64,000 nucleotides of DNA, taken from assembly GCA_001599355.1 (NCBI GenBank), contig BCGQ01000008.1, positions 186,001 to 250,000 of the forward strand, written 5' to 3'. The stretch's first letter is position 1. Every line of letters begins with the position of its first letter. Made by a program: the position numbers and the translations under genes. This DNA comes from Nakazawaea peltata. Taxonomy: Eukaryota; Ascomycota; Pichiomycetes; Alaninales; Pachysolenaceae. Shown in pieces: positions 48,390 through 58,688 of the stretch. The notes beneath the pieces were generated by a model that saw only the letters and a program-made list of their open reading frames with translations, ran no database searches and had not been told where the DNA came from.

Positions 48390-50690
48390 ATGAGCAAAAG
48401 AGAGTATTATCACACCCACCGCCGCAGATCTTCTTCTCTGTTCTCATCTGGAGATGAGATCGATCCTTACTCATCGCTGGATATTTATTATGGTCCTAGC
48501 ACCAATCCATCGACACTGGGATTGAACTCCAAGATCGGCCGGACTCGTACGATGTCCACTGTCGAGAACAAGTTCAATCCAAGTTGGCTCATGTCAAGTG
48601 GTGCTGAAGGGGGCAATTCGTATGACAATGGTCGTCTTAAGAGAAGACTGTCGACCGACGACAAGGTTAACAGTAATCGTCGGTTCTTCATCGCTGATAT
48701 CGACGCCACCTTGCGTGAATTACTTGAGAGTGAGGATAGTGACCGTAATATGCAAATCACCATAGAGGATACAGGTCCTAAAGTGTTACAATTGGGTACT
48801 TTGAACAGTAATGGATACAATCAACTGGATATCAGAGGAACATATATGCTTTCCAATTTACTTCAAGAGTTGACAATCGCAAAGAGATTTGGCAGGAACC
48901 AAATGATTTTAGACGAGGTTAGATTGAATGAGAATCCCGTCAAGAGACTTCGTCGTTTGATTGTTGATCAGTTTTGGAAGTCTTTGACCAGACAATTGGA
49001 TGACACCAACATTGGAGTAATGCTGCATGATACTAAGATCCATACGCCTGAACTGAAATTCCCTCGTATTTACATCCCTCATACTGAGCATGACCAATTT
49101 GAATATTTCGAGAAAGTGAAGAGCTTGAACCCACAATTGAATTTACAAGTGGAATATTTACCTGAGAATATCACTCTGGACTGGGTCAAGTCGATCAACC
49201 ATAAGCCTGGTCTTTTACTGTTGCTGATGCACAAGGACTCTGACGGTCATTTGAGCCTGTACAAGTACATTGTTCCGGGTGGTCGTTTCAATGAGTTATA
49301 CGGTTGGGATTCTTACATGGAGACAATTGGATTGTTGGTTGATTTCGACAAGGAGGAGTCAGCTTCGTTGAATAGATTAGAGTTGGCTCGAGGAATGGTT
49401 GAACATTTCATCTTCGAAATCAAGCATTACGGTAAGATCTTGAACCTGAACAGATCTTATTACTTATGTCGTTCTCAACCTCCGTTCTTGACCGATATGC
49501 TGTGGAGAGTATTTGAGAAATTACAAGAAGTGGAAGACGAAGAGGGTGAATCTCATGAGGAGTCTCTCGATTTCCTTCGCCGTGCTCTTATCCTGGCAAT
49601 TAAAGAATATAACACTGTTTGGTGTGCTCTGCCACGTTTCGATCCTGCTTCGGGATTATCATGTTATCATCCAGATGGAAAGGGAATTCCTCCAGAAACT
49701 GAACTGACTCATTTCACTCTGTTATTAGCTCCGTATTGTAAGAAGTATAATGTAACTTTTGAAGAGTTCCAAAGACTTTACAATAACGAGGAGATTCACG
49801 AGCCTGAATTAGACCTGTACTTTTTACATGACCGTGCCGTCCGTGAGAGTGGGCATGACACTTCCTATAGATTGGAAGGTCATTGCGCTGACTTACTGAC
49901 TGTTGATTTGAATTCTTTACTTTACAAGTACGAGACAGATATTCTGAGAATTATCCGTGACTATTTCGGAGGGGAATTGAACTATGATGGTGAAGGAAAA
50001 CCAGAGACATTAATGACTCCAGATGCTTGGCTTTCAAAACTGGCTCTGCGTAAGCTGCTGATGAACAAATATTGCTGGAATGAAGAGCTGGGTATGTTTT
50101 TCGACTACAACGTTGTCAAGAAGCAACAAGAAAACTATGAATCGCTGACTACTTTCTGGACTATGTGGCTGGGACTTTGTTCCGAGAAACAAGCCGAACG
50201 TTTACTGAAGAGTCTGATCAATAAATTTGAGGAGCTTGGAGGTTTGGTAGCCGGAACATTGAAAAGTCGTGGTGATGTCGGTTTAGATAGACCAAGTAGA
50301 CAATGGGATTATCCATTTGGATGGCTGCCTCAACAGATTTTACTGTGGATCGGATTGACCAACTACGGATACGATGAAGTTCTGAGAAGAATCTGTTACC
50401 GTTGGCTTTATTTGATGACTAAACTGTTTGTTGATTACAATGGTATTGTGGTTGAAAAGTATGATGTCACAAGAGGTTCTGACCCTCACCGTGTCGATCT
50501 GGAGTACGGAAACCAAGGTCTGGACTTTAAAGGTGTTGCTACAGAGGGGTTCGGTTGGGTCAATGCCAGTTTTGTATTCGGGTTGACTTTCTGTGATAAG
50601 TTGCTGATCAGACTGTTAGGAACTGTCACTCCTCCAGATGTTTTCTTCTCCAACTTGAGAGTAGATGAGAGGAAACAGTACGGTATTTAG
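48390..50690 (+). CDS. NTH1: Neutral trehalase
   Basis: Cytosolic alpha,alpha-trehalase hydrolysing the stress sugar trehalose to glucose. The start at ATG 48390 gives 766 aa (yeast Nth1 751); the longer frame starts at TTG. The N-terminal regulatory region has basic-Ser sites RRRSSS (11-16), RTRTMS (51-56) and KRRLS (84-88), fitting PKA phosphorylation and 14-3-3 binding. The calcium-loop-like segment is at about 116-127, leading into TIEDTGPK. The trehalase signature 1 [14 protein letters not shown] starts at residue 296, and signature 2 QWDYPFGW is at 638-645. The following codon (50325) and codon 652 (50343) are CTG and give the canonical FGW-A-PQQIL-A-W as Ala. Confidence 0.97.
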   Translation: MSKREYYHTHRRRSSSLFSSGDEIDPYSSLDIYYGPSTNPSTLGLNSKIGRTRTMSTVENKFNPSWLMSSGAEGGNSYDNGRLKRRLSTDDKVNSNRRFFIADIDATLRELLESEDSDRNMQITIEDTGPKVLQLGTLNSNGYNQLDIRGTYMLSNLLQELTIAKRFGRNQMILDEVRLNENPVKRLRRLIVDQFWKSLTRQLDDTNIGVMLHDTKIHTPELKFPRIYIPHTEHDQFEYFEKVKSLNPQLNLQVEYLPENITLDWVKSINHKPGLLLLLMHKDSDGHLSLYKYIVPGGRFNELYGWDSYMETIGLLVDFDKEESASLNRLELARGMVEHFIFEIKHYGKILNLNRSYYLCRSQPPFLTDMLWRVFEKLQEVEDEEGESHEESLDFLRRALILAIKEYNTVWCALPRFDPASGLSCYHPDGKGIPPETELTHFTLLLAPYCKKYNVTFEEFQRLYNNEEIHEPELDLYFLHDRAVRESGHDTSYRLEGHCADLLTVDLNSLLYKYETDILRIIRDYFGGELNYDGEGKPETLMTPDAWLSKLALRKLLMNKYCWNEELGMFFDYNVVKKQQENYESLTTFWTMWLGLCSEKQAERLLKSLINKFEELGGLVAGTLKSRGDVGLDRPSRQWDYPFGWLPQQILLWIGLTNYGYDEVLRRICYRWLYLMTKLFVDYNGIVVEKYDVTRGSDPHRVDLEYGNQGLDFKGVATEGFGWVNASFVFGLTFCDKLLIRLLGTVTPPDVFFSNLRVDERKQYGI

Positions 50691-51823
50691 TTTAAATAAC
50701 AAGAGATAGAGAGTGTATTATGGTAGTGTAGATAATATCAAAAATGGGTACTATCCCCCCCTATAGAGAGTAGATCTTTCGGAGTCCCATGGAATTTTTT
50801 TATCGGATAACCTGATTTTATGAGCCGGTCAGGACGGATCAGGACCGAGCAAGGTGCTATTAGAAATCTCAAAGGGCATTGTACTGGATCTGGTACTGCC
50901 CAGAGCGGAACAGGCTTCCTAAAGACAGCCGCACACAAATGCGTGATCGTTTTTCTTAGAGGGGATGACACAGTGGTCATGTGGGAGGGTTCATACAGGG
51001 AAAAAATTTTCGCGGAAGGGAAGGAACAGAGATGAGGTAGTAAAAGCAGTAGAAACTGTGGAACCACAGTGAAGCTCAAGAAGAAGAATTGACTTGAAAG
51101 CGACTCGATCCAAGATCATCCGAGTAAAGATCAAACTCAAAATTTAGGCTACTGAAATGTCCGCCCCTAACCGAGCGGGGGAAGCGGGGAACTAGACACC
51201 CTTTCAAGCTGAGCTTAATTGCTTATTGTTTACCGAATCATAACATGGGGAGAACTCCCTCCCTTACTACTATGCGTTACTTGAGCCTACCTGATGGGGC
51301 TAAGATAATTTTTCTAGAGCAAAACCAGGGCTCTGTGCGGGAAAATTTGACGCAGCACTCTAATGCGCACGCTTTTCTTTTTTCTTTTCTTTTCTGCTCT
51401 CTTGCTGCGATGGCGGCGCCCCCTAAATGACCAAAGGTCATCACGCATGACAAGGTTGAAAAAGTATTTAAGGGGTGGTGATCCGTTGATGGATTATCAA
51501 GGACAAAGAACACGTTCAAATATCAATATCAAATATCAAGTAGATCAAATATATAGTATTGATCAGTTATATTGGGAGATCAGTTTCGGTAAATCATCAT
51601 CCCACATTATATATTGAAGTGTTAATCCTGTTAGTTTATCTATAAACCGATTACCACTCACCAATATCCCCTAATAAGACATAGCCCTTTTACTTATCAA
51701 CAGTATAAGCTATCAATTATCAATTAATTAATTTCCACGCACTTGTCTTGCCCCCCCTTTTTGTTTGGCGCAAGAGATAAGAATTCTAAGATAAGAGACG
51801 CACAAAGATAAGCAAATTTAATT
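50691..51823. other. Intergenic, malate dehydrogenase promoter
   Basis: No gene seen. Frames at 50738-51617 on both strands have no family resemblance. GC-rich patches lie near 51160-51190 and 51405-51422. Confidence 0.45.
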
Positions 51824-52873
51824 ATGGTGAAAGCAACAGTTTGTGGTGCCGCGGGCGGTATCGGACAAAGTTTGAGTTTATTGTTGAAGATGGATCCTTA
51901 TTTGGATGAACTCAGCTTGTTCGATGTCGTCAATAGTCCTGGTGTAGGACTGGATTTGAGTCACATTAATACTCATTGTAAGATTAATCTGTTCCTTCCT
52001 CTGGATGATGGATTAAAAAACCTGCTTAAGGACTCCGATTTGGTGATTATTCCTGCAGGTGTTCCAAGAAAGCCAGGAATGACTCGTGATGACCTTTTCA
52101 AAGTCAATGGAGGTATCGTTAGAGATTTACTGCAAGGTATTCTGGATTATCTGAAGAAAGGTGTCATTGTTCTTGTCATTTCTAACCCTATCAATTCTAC
52201 AGTTCCAATTGTCGCTGAGGTATTAAAGAAGAACGGAGTTTATGACCCAAAGAGATGTATTGGTGTCAATACTTTAGATTTGGTCAGACTGGTTCAATTC
52301 ATGAAGGAGACTGCTATCTCCATTGGAGAGTCTGTATCTTCTGGAAGCTTTGTTCCTATCATTGGGGGTCACTCTGGTGAGACAATTGTCCCACTTTATT
52401 CTGTTCTGTACCCTGAAGTTTACTCCAAATTATCCTCTGAACAAAAACTGCTGTTAATTCACCGTTTGCAATACGGTGGTGATGAGGTTGTTGCTCTGAA
52501 GAATGGAGCTGGTTCTCTGACTTTATCAATGCTGTATGCAAGTTACCGTATTAGTTCAAAATTGATCAAACTTTTGGCTGATAAGAGCAACGAAGAGACA
52601 GAAGAAATTGGTTTCATTGATATCAGCTCCCGTGATGAAGATCTGTTACCAGGAATGTCTGATTTGAAGAGCATTTTAAAGTCAAAGTACGAGGAATCAG
52701 AATTAAAATATGTCTCTGTACCAATCAAAATGACTCTGAAGGGGGTTAGTGCAATCGATGTTGATTGCTTAACCAAATGCAATGAAGAGGAAGATCAATT
52801 AATCTTGACTGCTATTGATCAATTGAAGAGAAATATCACCAAGGGATCCAGTTTCATCACCGGTCAAGTCTAA
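51824..52873 (+). CDS. Malate dehydrogenase, probably cytosolic
   Basis: A 349-residue NAD-dependent malate dehydrogenase. The dinucleotide motif GAAGGIGQ is at 8-15. The active-site loop PRKPGMTRDDLF carries the substrate Arg residues, the SNPINS stretch follows, catalytic Asp is in NTLDLVR and catalytic His in GGHSGET. The CTG after DLVR reads as Ala, restoring the usual VRA. There is no mitochondrial presequence, and the C-terminus (FITGQV) is not a PTS1 tripeptide. It therefore fits a cytosolic Mdh2-like enzyme working with PCK1 in gluconeogenesis, although orthology to MDH2 or MDH3 cannot be settled here. Confidence 0.88.
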   Translation: MVKATVCGAAGGIGQSLSLLLKMDPYLDELSLFDVVNSPGVGLDLSHINTHCKINLFLPLDDGLKNLLKDSDLVIIPAGVPRKPGMTRDDLFKVNGGIVRDLLQGILDYLKKGVIVLVISNPINSTVPIVAEVLKKNGVYDPKRCIGVNTLDLVRLVQFMKETAISIGESVSSGSFVPIIGGHSGETIVPLYSVLYPEVYSKLSSEQKLLLIHRLQYGGDEVVALKNGAGSLTLSMLYASYRISSKLIKLLADKSNEETEEIGFIDISSRDEDLLPGMSDLKSILKSKYEESELKYVSVPIKMTLKGVSAIDVDCLTKCNEEEDQLILTAIDQLKRNITKGSSFITGQV

Positions 52874-52936
52874 ACTTTTATTTAAAAAAAATTAGTATAT
52901 TTATTTAACCCGTCCAATATATATTATTTATTCGTT

Positions 52937-55900
52937 TCAAAAGAAGCTATCAAACACCTGCTCATCCTTGAGATTTTCGTTGATCACTTTATAGATCTCC
53001 ATAACCAAGTTTGGGAATTTAGTAGTGTAGTAATTGTAGAACCCACTTGGTAATGGACTCATTTTACGTTGTAATGACGGCTTCAAATCGTTATAATGGT
53101 GATATTTGTTTCTCAACAGACGAAGTAAATCCAACAACTTGAAAGCGTCATATTTACGGTACTTTCCTAAATCATCCAAGAACTCTTGATCGAATTTGGA
53201 ATACCAACCTTTGACACCTACAACATTTGGCAGAATCTGCTCAAAGGTTTGCAACAAAGGAGACGGAGGATCACGTCTTTCGATTTCAAACCTATCACTC
53301 ACCTTCAACAAGAAGTCCAACTTCTTCTCGACACTCCAGAAGAAAGGATGTTTCAAAATTTGCTGAGTATCAGGACGAAGCTGTGGATTTAAACTTAACA
53401 TCTTCGAGATCAAATCTTTACTTTCATTCAGATTAGGAAGTAAATCAAGAAGTTCCAAATTGTAGTCTCCTTTGATGATATTACCCTCTCTAGTGTAACG
53501 ATCTCCGTATGGATGTTGACCACCAGTTAAAACATAGTAGAATACACATCCCATTGAGAAGATATCGATCAGCTTGGTAAGACGACGGTTCAGTGACTCC
53601 ATAAAGTCGGAAATAGAGTCGAAATCGGATTCGGTAGTGCTTGAATTTCCAGCCATTGCATCTACAAGCAATTCTGGAGCTCTCCATCCCGAAGTACCCA
53701 GCAGTTGAGCGGTGGTCAGTCTGAAGGAGCTTTGATCCAGTTCCAATTTCTTACATAAACCAAAGTCTGAGATCAACATACGCAGGTTCTTGACGTTCTT
53801 CTTAGGAGGAACAACAAGAATGTTCTGAGGTTTGATATCCCTATGGACAATCTTCAAGTTATGCAAATGTTGTAAACCGTTGGTGATTTGATGTAACACA
53901 TCAACGGTGTCTTCCATATACTGAGTCAAGGTATGGTACTGCTGAGGTTTGTCTAAAACATCTTCTAATGTGGCAGAACATAACTCTAACAGAATATACA
54001 AGAATCTATCACTTTCTTGAGAACAGAAGTAACGAATCACATTAGGGTGGTCGTCACTTTCTTGTAATAACTTGACTTCTTGTGACAGGACATCATAGAA
54101 ATCGATTAACATACGTTTTATCAGGACTGGTCTGTTCTCAAAAGTTCCCTTATAAACAACTGTACCATGGGAACCGTAGCCGAGAACAACGTCACTGAGG
54201 ACAAGATTATTACGGATTTCTTTGACATCTTCTTCTTCAACACTAGTGGCAGATGTGGCAGTTCCCGAAGTTGAGACAGAACTAGAAACACCTACAGAAT
54301 TACTCGTATCCTTCTTCTTATTCTTCTTACCCCCACGACTTCCCCTCTTACGTCTCTTTGGTTGAGCCAGATCCTGAGTAGAACTGATATCCACTTCTTC
54401 ATCGTCAGATTTGTTCTTTGGTTTCAAATCCAGTTCAGGCTCTAAAATCGTAACCTTCTTTACTGTCCTCTGATTCTCTTCAATGGAGTCAATCTTCTCT
54501 TGTACTGTGGCCTCTAATAATGAATTTTCCTTTGTCGAGTCGCTTGAGATTTCTGATATTGGGGCAGAAGAATCCGGGATCTCGCCTTCAGTCTCCTTCT
54601 CTGTATACTTCTTGATCAAGTTGATACTGTCATCGCCATCTTTCAATAATTTATCCATCAACTCTACCAGGTGGTGGGTTCTCTTGAAGATTCCGAATCT
54701 CAGTAACATTTGAGTTATTGGTGGGAGGACACCAATCCTTGATAAAGTCAGTATAAATACCAAGAATAATATGGTGGTGATTGTATTCTCAAATACTCTT
54801 AACAGAATGCTCCTGAAGGAGTAGTATTCTGGATATGGAGAAGGCGGGTCTATTGAAAGAGTTTCGGCAGTTGGTAAAGATAACCAGCTTCTACGAGCAT
54901 CTGAGGCAGCATTATCTGTAGCAGCAGCCGCAGCAGCAGCATTACGTTGCTTAGCTTGTTCGGTCAATCTTAACCTTCCGACCAGAGACTCGATCAACAG
55001 ACTGTCCATTACTTGAAGTGAATTTTGACCGGCAAAACTCTTATGTACTCCTTGAATTGACTTACTGAACATCTCCTCGTCTTCGAAAATGGCATCATTC
55101 CTCCATCTAGCACTGAGACAATACTTCAGAACAGGTGCAGACTTCACTAACGAAGGATAATTCATCTCCGACATTGCAAACCAAGAACCAGCCTCGGTAC
55201 GCCCTACAAAAGTCTCGGACCCAGAAGATGAAGAGCCCGCTGTAGCACCACTACCATTGGAATTTGGATGCAATGGGTGTGGGAGAAGGAAATATTGTTT
55301 CTTCGACTGGTCATTGAAGATATCAAACACATCTACCAGTACGGCCGGTAAATTACTTATCCATTTCAGAATCTTCGATTCAGAGTCGATCAGTAAGAGT
55401 GAACTGTCATGGAATGGGGCTATATACACGCTATCCAGACTTTCTGAGTTCTGACTGACCAAGTCCGAGTCTAAATTGTTCGGTCCCCATGACGAATAAG
55501 TTACATTCCACATTGTTAAATTTGAACTTTGAGAGTAAATTGTGAGTTCGTAAGTAGTCTTTCCAAGAAGGATGATTTTATCTTGATCATCATCTGCTCT
55601 GTCCGGATCAGACGAATCAGAACTCATTTGAGTATGATAAGAATCAGGGCCAGGATTCAGACTTTGTTCGAATCCATAGGCTCCAACGACATTTCCCGTC
55701 TTAATATTCACCTTGTATAAAGAAGTCTTTCTAACACCTGTATAGATCTTGTCATCTCCGTTTAATGCAAATGGACTCTGTAATACCAAATCCTTAATTG
55801 AGGCGGCAATCTTCTGTAATCCATAGTCCTTGTCAAAGAAATATAACAGCCCATCATTATAAGGCTCTACGATCCAAGTGAGGTTGTCTTGAGGTTGGCC

Positions 55901-56275
55901 TTGAAGAGAGCCAGGAGAACCTAATGGGAGCAGAAGATCCGAACTGATATCTTCTGGAGTCACCAATGATGATTTGACCAATGGTGTATAATATTCCAAA
56001 CGTGAACTCTTGACCAAAGGATCCTCTCCATACAAAGTCCAGATCAACTCACCTGTATTTCTATTCAAAGCATGTAAATTTCCCTCAATATCACTGGCTA
56101 GGAGCATATCGGTGACCTGGTAATCTGCTATGGATCTGTCAGCCAACTGTAGATCATTCGAAGAGAGTGTTTGGAACTGGTTCCGGGCCAAATCAAGCTC
56201 TTGAGGGCTCGGTTGTGACCTCACACATATCACTATAAGCGCCAATAGCACAGACACAAGGTGGAAGAACACCAT
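52937..56275 (-). CDS. IRE1: Ire1, unfolded-protein-response kinase/endoribonuclease
   Basis: A 1112-residue ER transmembrane sensor (yeast Ire1 1115 aa). The signal peptide is residues 1-20. The lumenal domain has PQQ-like beta repeats (ASDIEGNLHALNRNTGELIW, then YTGVRKTSLYKVNIKTG). A poly-Ala tract lies in the linker before the membrane segment (about 490-512). The basic KRRKRGSRGGKKNKKK linker precedes the kinase domain (about 693-960) with GYGSHGTVV, IKRM, HRDIKPQN and SDFGL. The KEN RNase domain (about 965-1105) has YRKYD and RNKYHH, which contain the catalytic Tyr, Arg, Asn and His of yeast Ire1. It should therefore be able to splice a HAC1-type mRNA; that target is not in the window. 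Confidence 0.96.
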   Translation of the reverse strand: MVFFHLVSVLLALIVICVRSQPSPQELDLARNQFQTLSSNDLQLADRSIADYQVTDMLLASDIEGNLHALNRNTGELIWTLYGEDPLVKSSRLEYYTPLVKSSLVTPEDISSDLLLPLGSPGSLQGQPQDNLTWIVEPYNDGLLYFFDKDYGLQKIAASIKDLVLQSPFALNGDDKIYTGVRKTSLYKVNIKTGNVVGAYGFEQSLNPGPDSYHTQMSSDSSDPDRADDDQDKIILLGKTTYELTIYSQSSNLTMWNVTYSSWGPNNLDSDLVSQNSESLDSVYIAPFHDSSLLLIDSESKILKWISNLPAVLVDVFDIFNDQSKKQYFLLPHPLHPNSNGSGATAGSSSSGSETFVGRTEAGSWFAMSEMNYPSLVKSAPVLKYCLSARWRNDAIFEDEEMFSKSIQGVHKSFAGQNSLQVMDSLLIESLVGRLRLTEQAKQRNAAAAAAATDNAASDARRSWLSLPTAETLSIDPPSPYPEYYSFRSILLRVFENTITTILFLVFILTLSRIGVLPPITQMLLRFGIFKRTHHLVELMDKLLKDGDDSINLIKKYTEKETEGEIPDSSAPISEISSDSTKENSLLEATVQEKIDSIEENQRTVKKVTILEPELDLKPKNKSDDEEVDISSTQDLAQPKRRKRGSRGGKKNKKKDTSNSVGVSSSVSTSGTATSATSVEEEDVKEIRNNLVLSDVVLGYGSHGTVVYKGTFENRPVLIKRMLIDFYDVLSQEVKLLQESDDHPNVIRYFCSQESDRFLYILLELCSATLEDVLDKPQQYHTLTQYMEDTVDVLHQITNGLQHLHNLKIVHRDIKPQNILVVPPKKNVKNLRMLISDFGLCKKLELDQSSFRLTTAQLLGTSGWRAPELLVDAMAGNSSTTESDFDSISDFMESLNRRLTKLIDIFSMGCVFYYVLTGGQHPYGDRYTREGNIIKGDYNLELLDLLPNLNESKDLISKMLSLNPQLRPDTQQILKHPFFWSVEKKLDFLLKVSDRFEIERRDPPSPLLQTFEQILPNVVGVKGWYSKFDQEFLDDLGKYRKYDAFKLLDLLRLLRNKYHHYNDLKPSLQRKMSPLPSGFYNYYTTKFPNLVMEIYKVINENLKDEQVFDSFF

Positions 56276-57101
56276 AGTTACTGATTATTATGGGGTTATA
56301 TTTGGTGGGGGAGTCAAAGTAATGGTATCTTGTCAAATGGCAGAGCGCTATTTCTCTAAGTTTCGATTTTCACCTCCTATGACTCTATGGTCCAACCCTT
56401 GCTATCCCTCTTTCAATCTTAGCGTTTTCCAGTTGTGAGCGGGTCAGGAAAAATTTTAATACTTTTTAGTAGTGATTTGATTTTTTACCTTATTAGGAGA
56501 AGGGAGATGGAAGGGCGCAGTAGAATGTAGGAGAAGAAAATGGGGGGAAGGTAGGGCAGAGAGGGCAGAGAGGGCAGAGAGGGCAGAGGGGATAGAGGGC
56601 AAAGGGGGGCAGAGGGCAGGGAGGAGAGATGAGAGATGGGACTGGGGGGAGATTATAGGGATATAGCTGTGGAGGAGGAGACGTGGAGAAATGTAGAGGG
56701 GTAGTAGTGACCTTTGGTAGCGCTTTTCACTGATTTGGAGCAATATGGTGTAAATTATGCTTAACCTTCTTGATTTGATGTCAAATCATACTGAAAAATT
56801 CAAATTGACGTGAGACACTTCCAAATAAGGCTACTTATTTCCCTCACACACTTTGGCTCCTATTTTTTCCTCTACTGACTTTGCCTCTTCTTTATAGGCT
56901 GTGGTTTAGGTCTAATAGGGAAAAATGTCTTAGAAGGGTTCGATTACTAAATATGGAAATATCCTATTAGGGAAAGAAGATGAACCAAAAAAATCATATA
57001 AAAAATCATCTCTTTTTACCCCTTTTTACCCCTTTTTGAACCCCTTTAGACCGTAGTGATCTGGATCAAAAAATCTCCTCAATATAATTCATATAATCCA
57101 A
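56276..57101. promoter_or_regulatory. Divergent promoter IRE1 / REC114-like
   Basis: No gene. It holds the 9-bp repeat array (56554-56622) and, 55-90 bp before the downstream ATG, two tandem tttttacccc units plus a third related unit (57012-57046). Confidence 0.5.
56554..56622 (+). repeat. 9-bp GGGCAGAGA tandem repeats
   Basis: Three perfect GGGCAGAGA units at 56554-56580, a fourth with one change (56581-56589), then degenerate purine-rich copies to about 56622. It lies about 280-350 bp upstream of IRE1. Confidence 0.85.
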
Positions 57102-57797
57102 ATGACTGTCATATCAATGGAAATTAGAAAATATTCGGTTTTTAGAGATACAGGTACGGGGGGTTCTACTTGGGATCATCTTCCTTATCGTAATGACATC
57201 TCTCTCAGCTTCCTCACTTTGAACAATTCGTCCAAATCTATTCCTCAATTTAATATCAAAGTGACTAGGCCAGGTATGATATTGGTAAGTACAATTAATG
57301 GTTCAAGAAAAATAAAAATGTGCGATTCGCGATCTCTAACAATCATATAGGAAGACATTGATGTACCCGAAGTGTACAGCACTTTATCTATCGCTTGTCA
57401 AAGCCCAATGATCAGCTTTAAATACCAGATAGAGGGTCACTTGAAATGTAAGTTCCAGGTAGCCTTCAAATCTGAACGTGATTACTCTGAGTGTATTAGT
57501 TTCTTGAGATCTAATCACTTTCCTGTCCATACCAGTGATAGATCTGATGAGAAATCTGTGATGATTGACAGATCTCACAGACTGATGTTACAGAAAAGAG
57601 CTTCAACTAATAAAGGTGAGATTCAATTCCAGGCATCACAGCCAAGAGATTATCCCAACATGGGAACCTACGATGAAGATTCAATTTATTTGTTATCAAC
57701 AGAAGAGCTACGCAAGTTTATAGAAAGAAGTTTATCAAATCCTCAATTTGAAGATTTGGTATCTAGAATTGAAAGTTATTTGAGAAAAAAGAAATAG
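57102..57797 (+). CDS. Candidate Rec114-like meiotic recombination protein (two exons)
   Basis: Exons 57102-57284 and 57351-57797 give 209 aa. I do not recognise it with certainty. The first 130 residues look like a beta-rich PH-type fold: IRKYSVF, a W-HLPY turn, LSFLTL, then FKYQIEG and KCKFQVAFKSERDYSECISFLR. A Ser/Arg-rich linker follows, and the C-terminus is a short helix (ELRKFIERSLSNPQFEDLVSRIESYL). That order, PH domain then linker then C-terminal helix with a DP/NPxF-like turn, is that of Rec114, part of the meiotic double-strand-break machinery. S. cerevisiae REC114 also has an intron. Yeast Rec114 is longer (428 aa). The gene structure is firm, the family name is tentative. Confidence 0.55.
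57285..57350 (+). other. Intron of the REC114-like gene, 66 nt
   Basis: Donor GTAAGT at 57285, branch CTCTAAC ending at 57340, acceptor ATAG ending at 57350. Phase 0. Exon 1 would otherwise end at the TAG that forms part of the acceptor. Confidence 0.85.
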
Positions 57798-57914
57798 ATA
57801 GCCCATCCCTGAATCAAAGGGACTGATAATAATTTTGATTCCTCAATGAAACAACAGCATCGCCGAGCAGCCAAAGTGACCCATAAAGATCGAAGGAAGT
57901 GACCACTTACTTTC

Positions 57915-58688
57915 TTAAATGAGCAACAACAATTGGACTGGGATAAGGGCAAAGAACCATCCCAAGCTCAATTGAGAAGAACCACCACCGGCAGAGGTGG
58001 AGGCAGAAGAGCTAGCAGCACCCGAAGAAGTGGAGGACTCATCTTCGGACGAAGATCCATCACTTGTTTTCTTTGCAGAAGAAGAAGACTCTGATCCACT
58101 CTCCTCATCAGATGATACAACAGAAGCGACGGCTGAAGCGACAGCAGCAGCAGATGAGTCAGTGATTGTAGCATAATCGTCTGAGTAATAATCATCGTAA
58201 GCAGTACTGTAGTACGCATCTTCCAATTGCTCATCATACGAGTAAATGTCAATCTGGTTCATTGTCTTGACAATACCGCTGACAGAAGAAAAGGTCTTGG
58301 CATCAGTCAAGTCACTTGGGACATAGAACGTGGAGACCGAGGCATCACTCAACAATGAAGTGTACCATGGGAATTCTTCGATAAAAGTCTTGAACTCATC
58401 GAATGGGTAGTTACTCCATTGGGAAGTGAATCCACCATCAGTGTATGTCCCAATGGAGTTGTAGAAGTCTACCCAACTAGATGGGTAATCCATACTCTTC
58501 TCTTGTACGTAGGAAGCGTAACTTTCGTAGTTATAGTAGAAATCTTCGATGAAAACTATAAGGAAATTGTTATCGTACTCTCCAGCGAGACTCTTGGCCA
58601 GATCCTCATCGACGTCATCTGCACGGACTTGCGTAGTCAAAGAGTTGGCAATCAACAGCAGACCTAAAAGCTTCTTCAAGTTCAACAT
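57915..58688 (-). CDS. TIP1/SRP1-family GPI-anchored cell wall protein
   Basis: A 257-residue secreted protein. The signal peptide (residues 1-23, ending VRA-DD) contains two CTG codons that read Ala. The N-terminal domain carries the SRP1/TIP1 (Pau/Tir) pattern: YPSSWVDFYNSIGTYTD, then a SQWSNYPFDEF segment and a FPWYTSLL block, matching the YPS..DIY..M.TYTDDSY and PWYSSRL blocks of Tir and Pau proteins. An acidic, Tyr-rich spacer follows, then a Ser/Ala-rich O-glycosylation region. The C-terminus has an SAGGGSS omega region and a hydrophobic tail for GPI attachment. No Cys in the mature part. Family members are wall mannoproteins induced by cold or anaerobic growth. A decayed relative lies 0.6 kb upstream. 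Confidence 0.85.
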   Translation of the reverse strand: MLNLKKLLGLLLIANSLTTQVRADDVDEDLAKSLAGEYDNNFLIVFIEDFYYNYESYASYVQEKSMDYPSSWVDFYNSIGTYTDGGFTSQWSNYPFDEFKTFIEEFPWYTSLLSDASVSTFYVPSDLTDAKTFSSVSGIVKTMNQIDIYSYDEQLEDAYYSTAYDDYYSDDYATITDSSAAAVASAVASVVSSDEESGSESSSSAKKTSDGSSSEDESSTSSGAASSSASTSAGGGSSQLSLGWFFALIPVQLLLLI

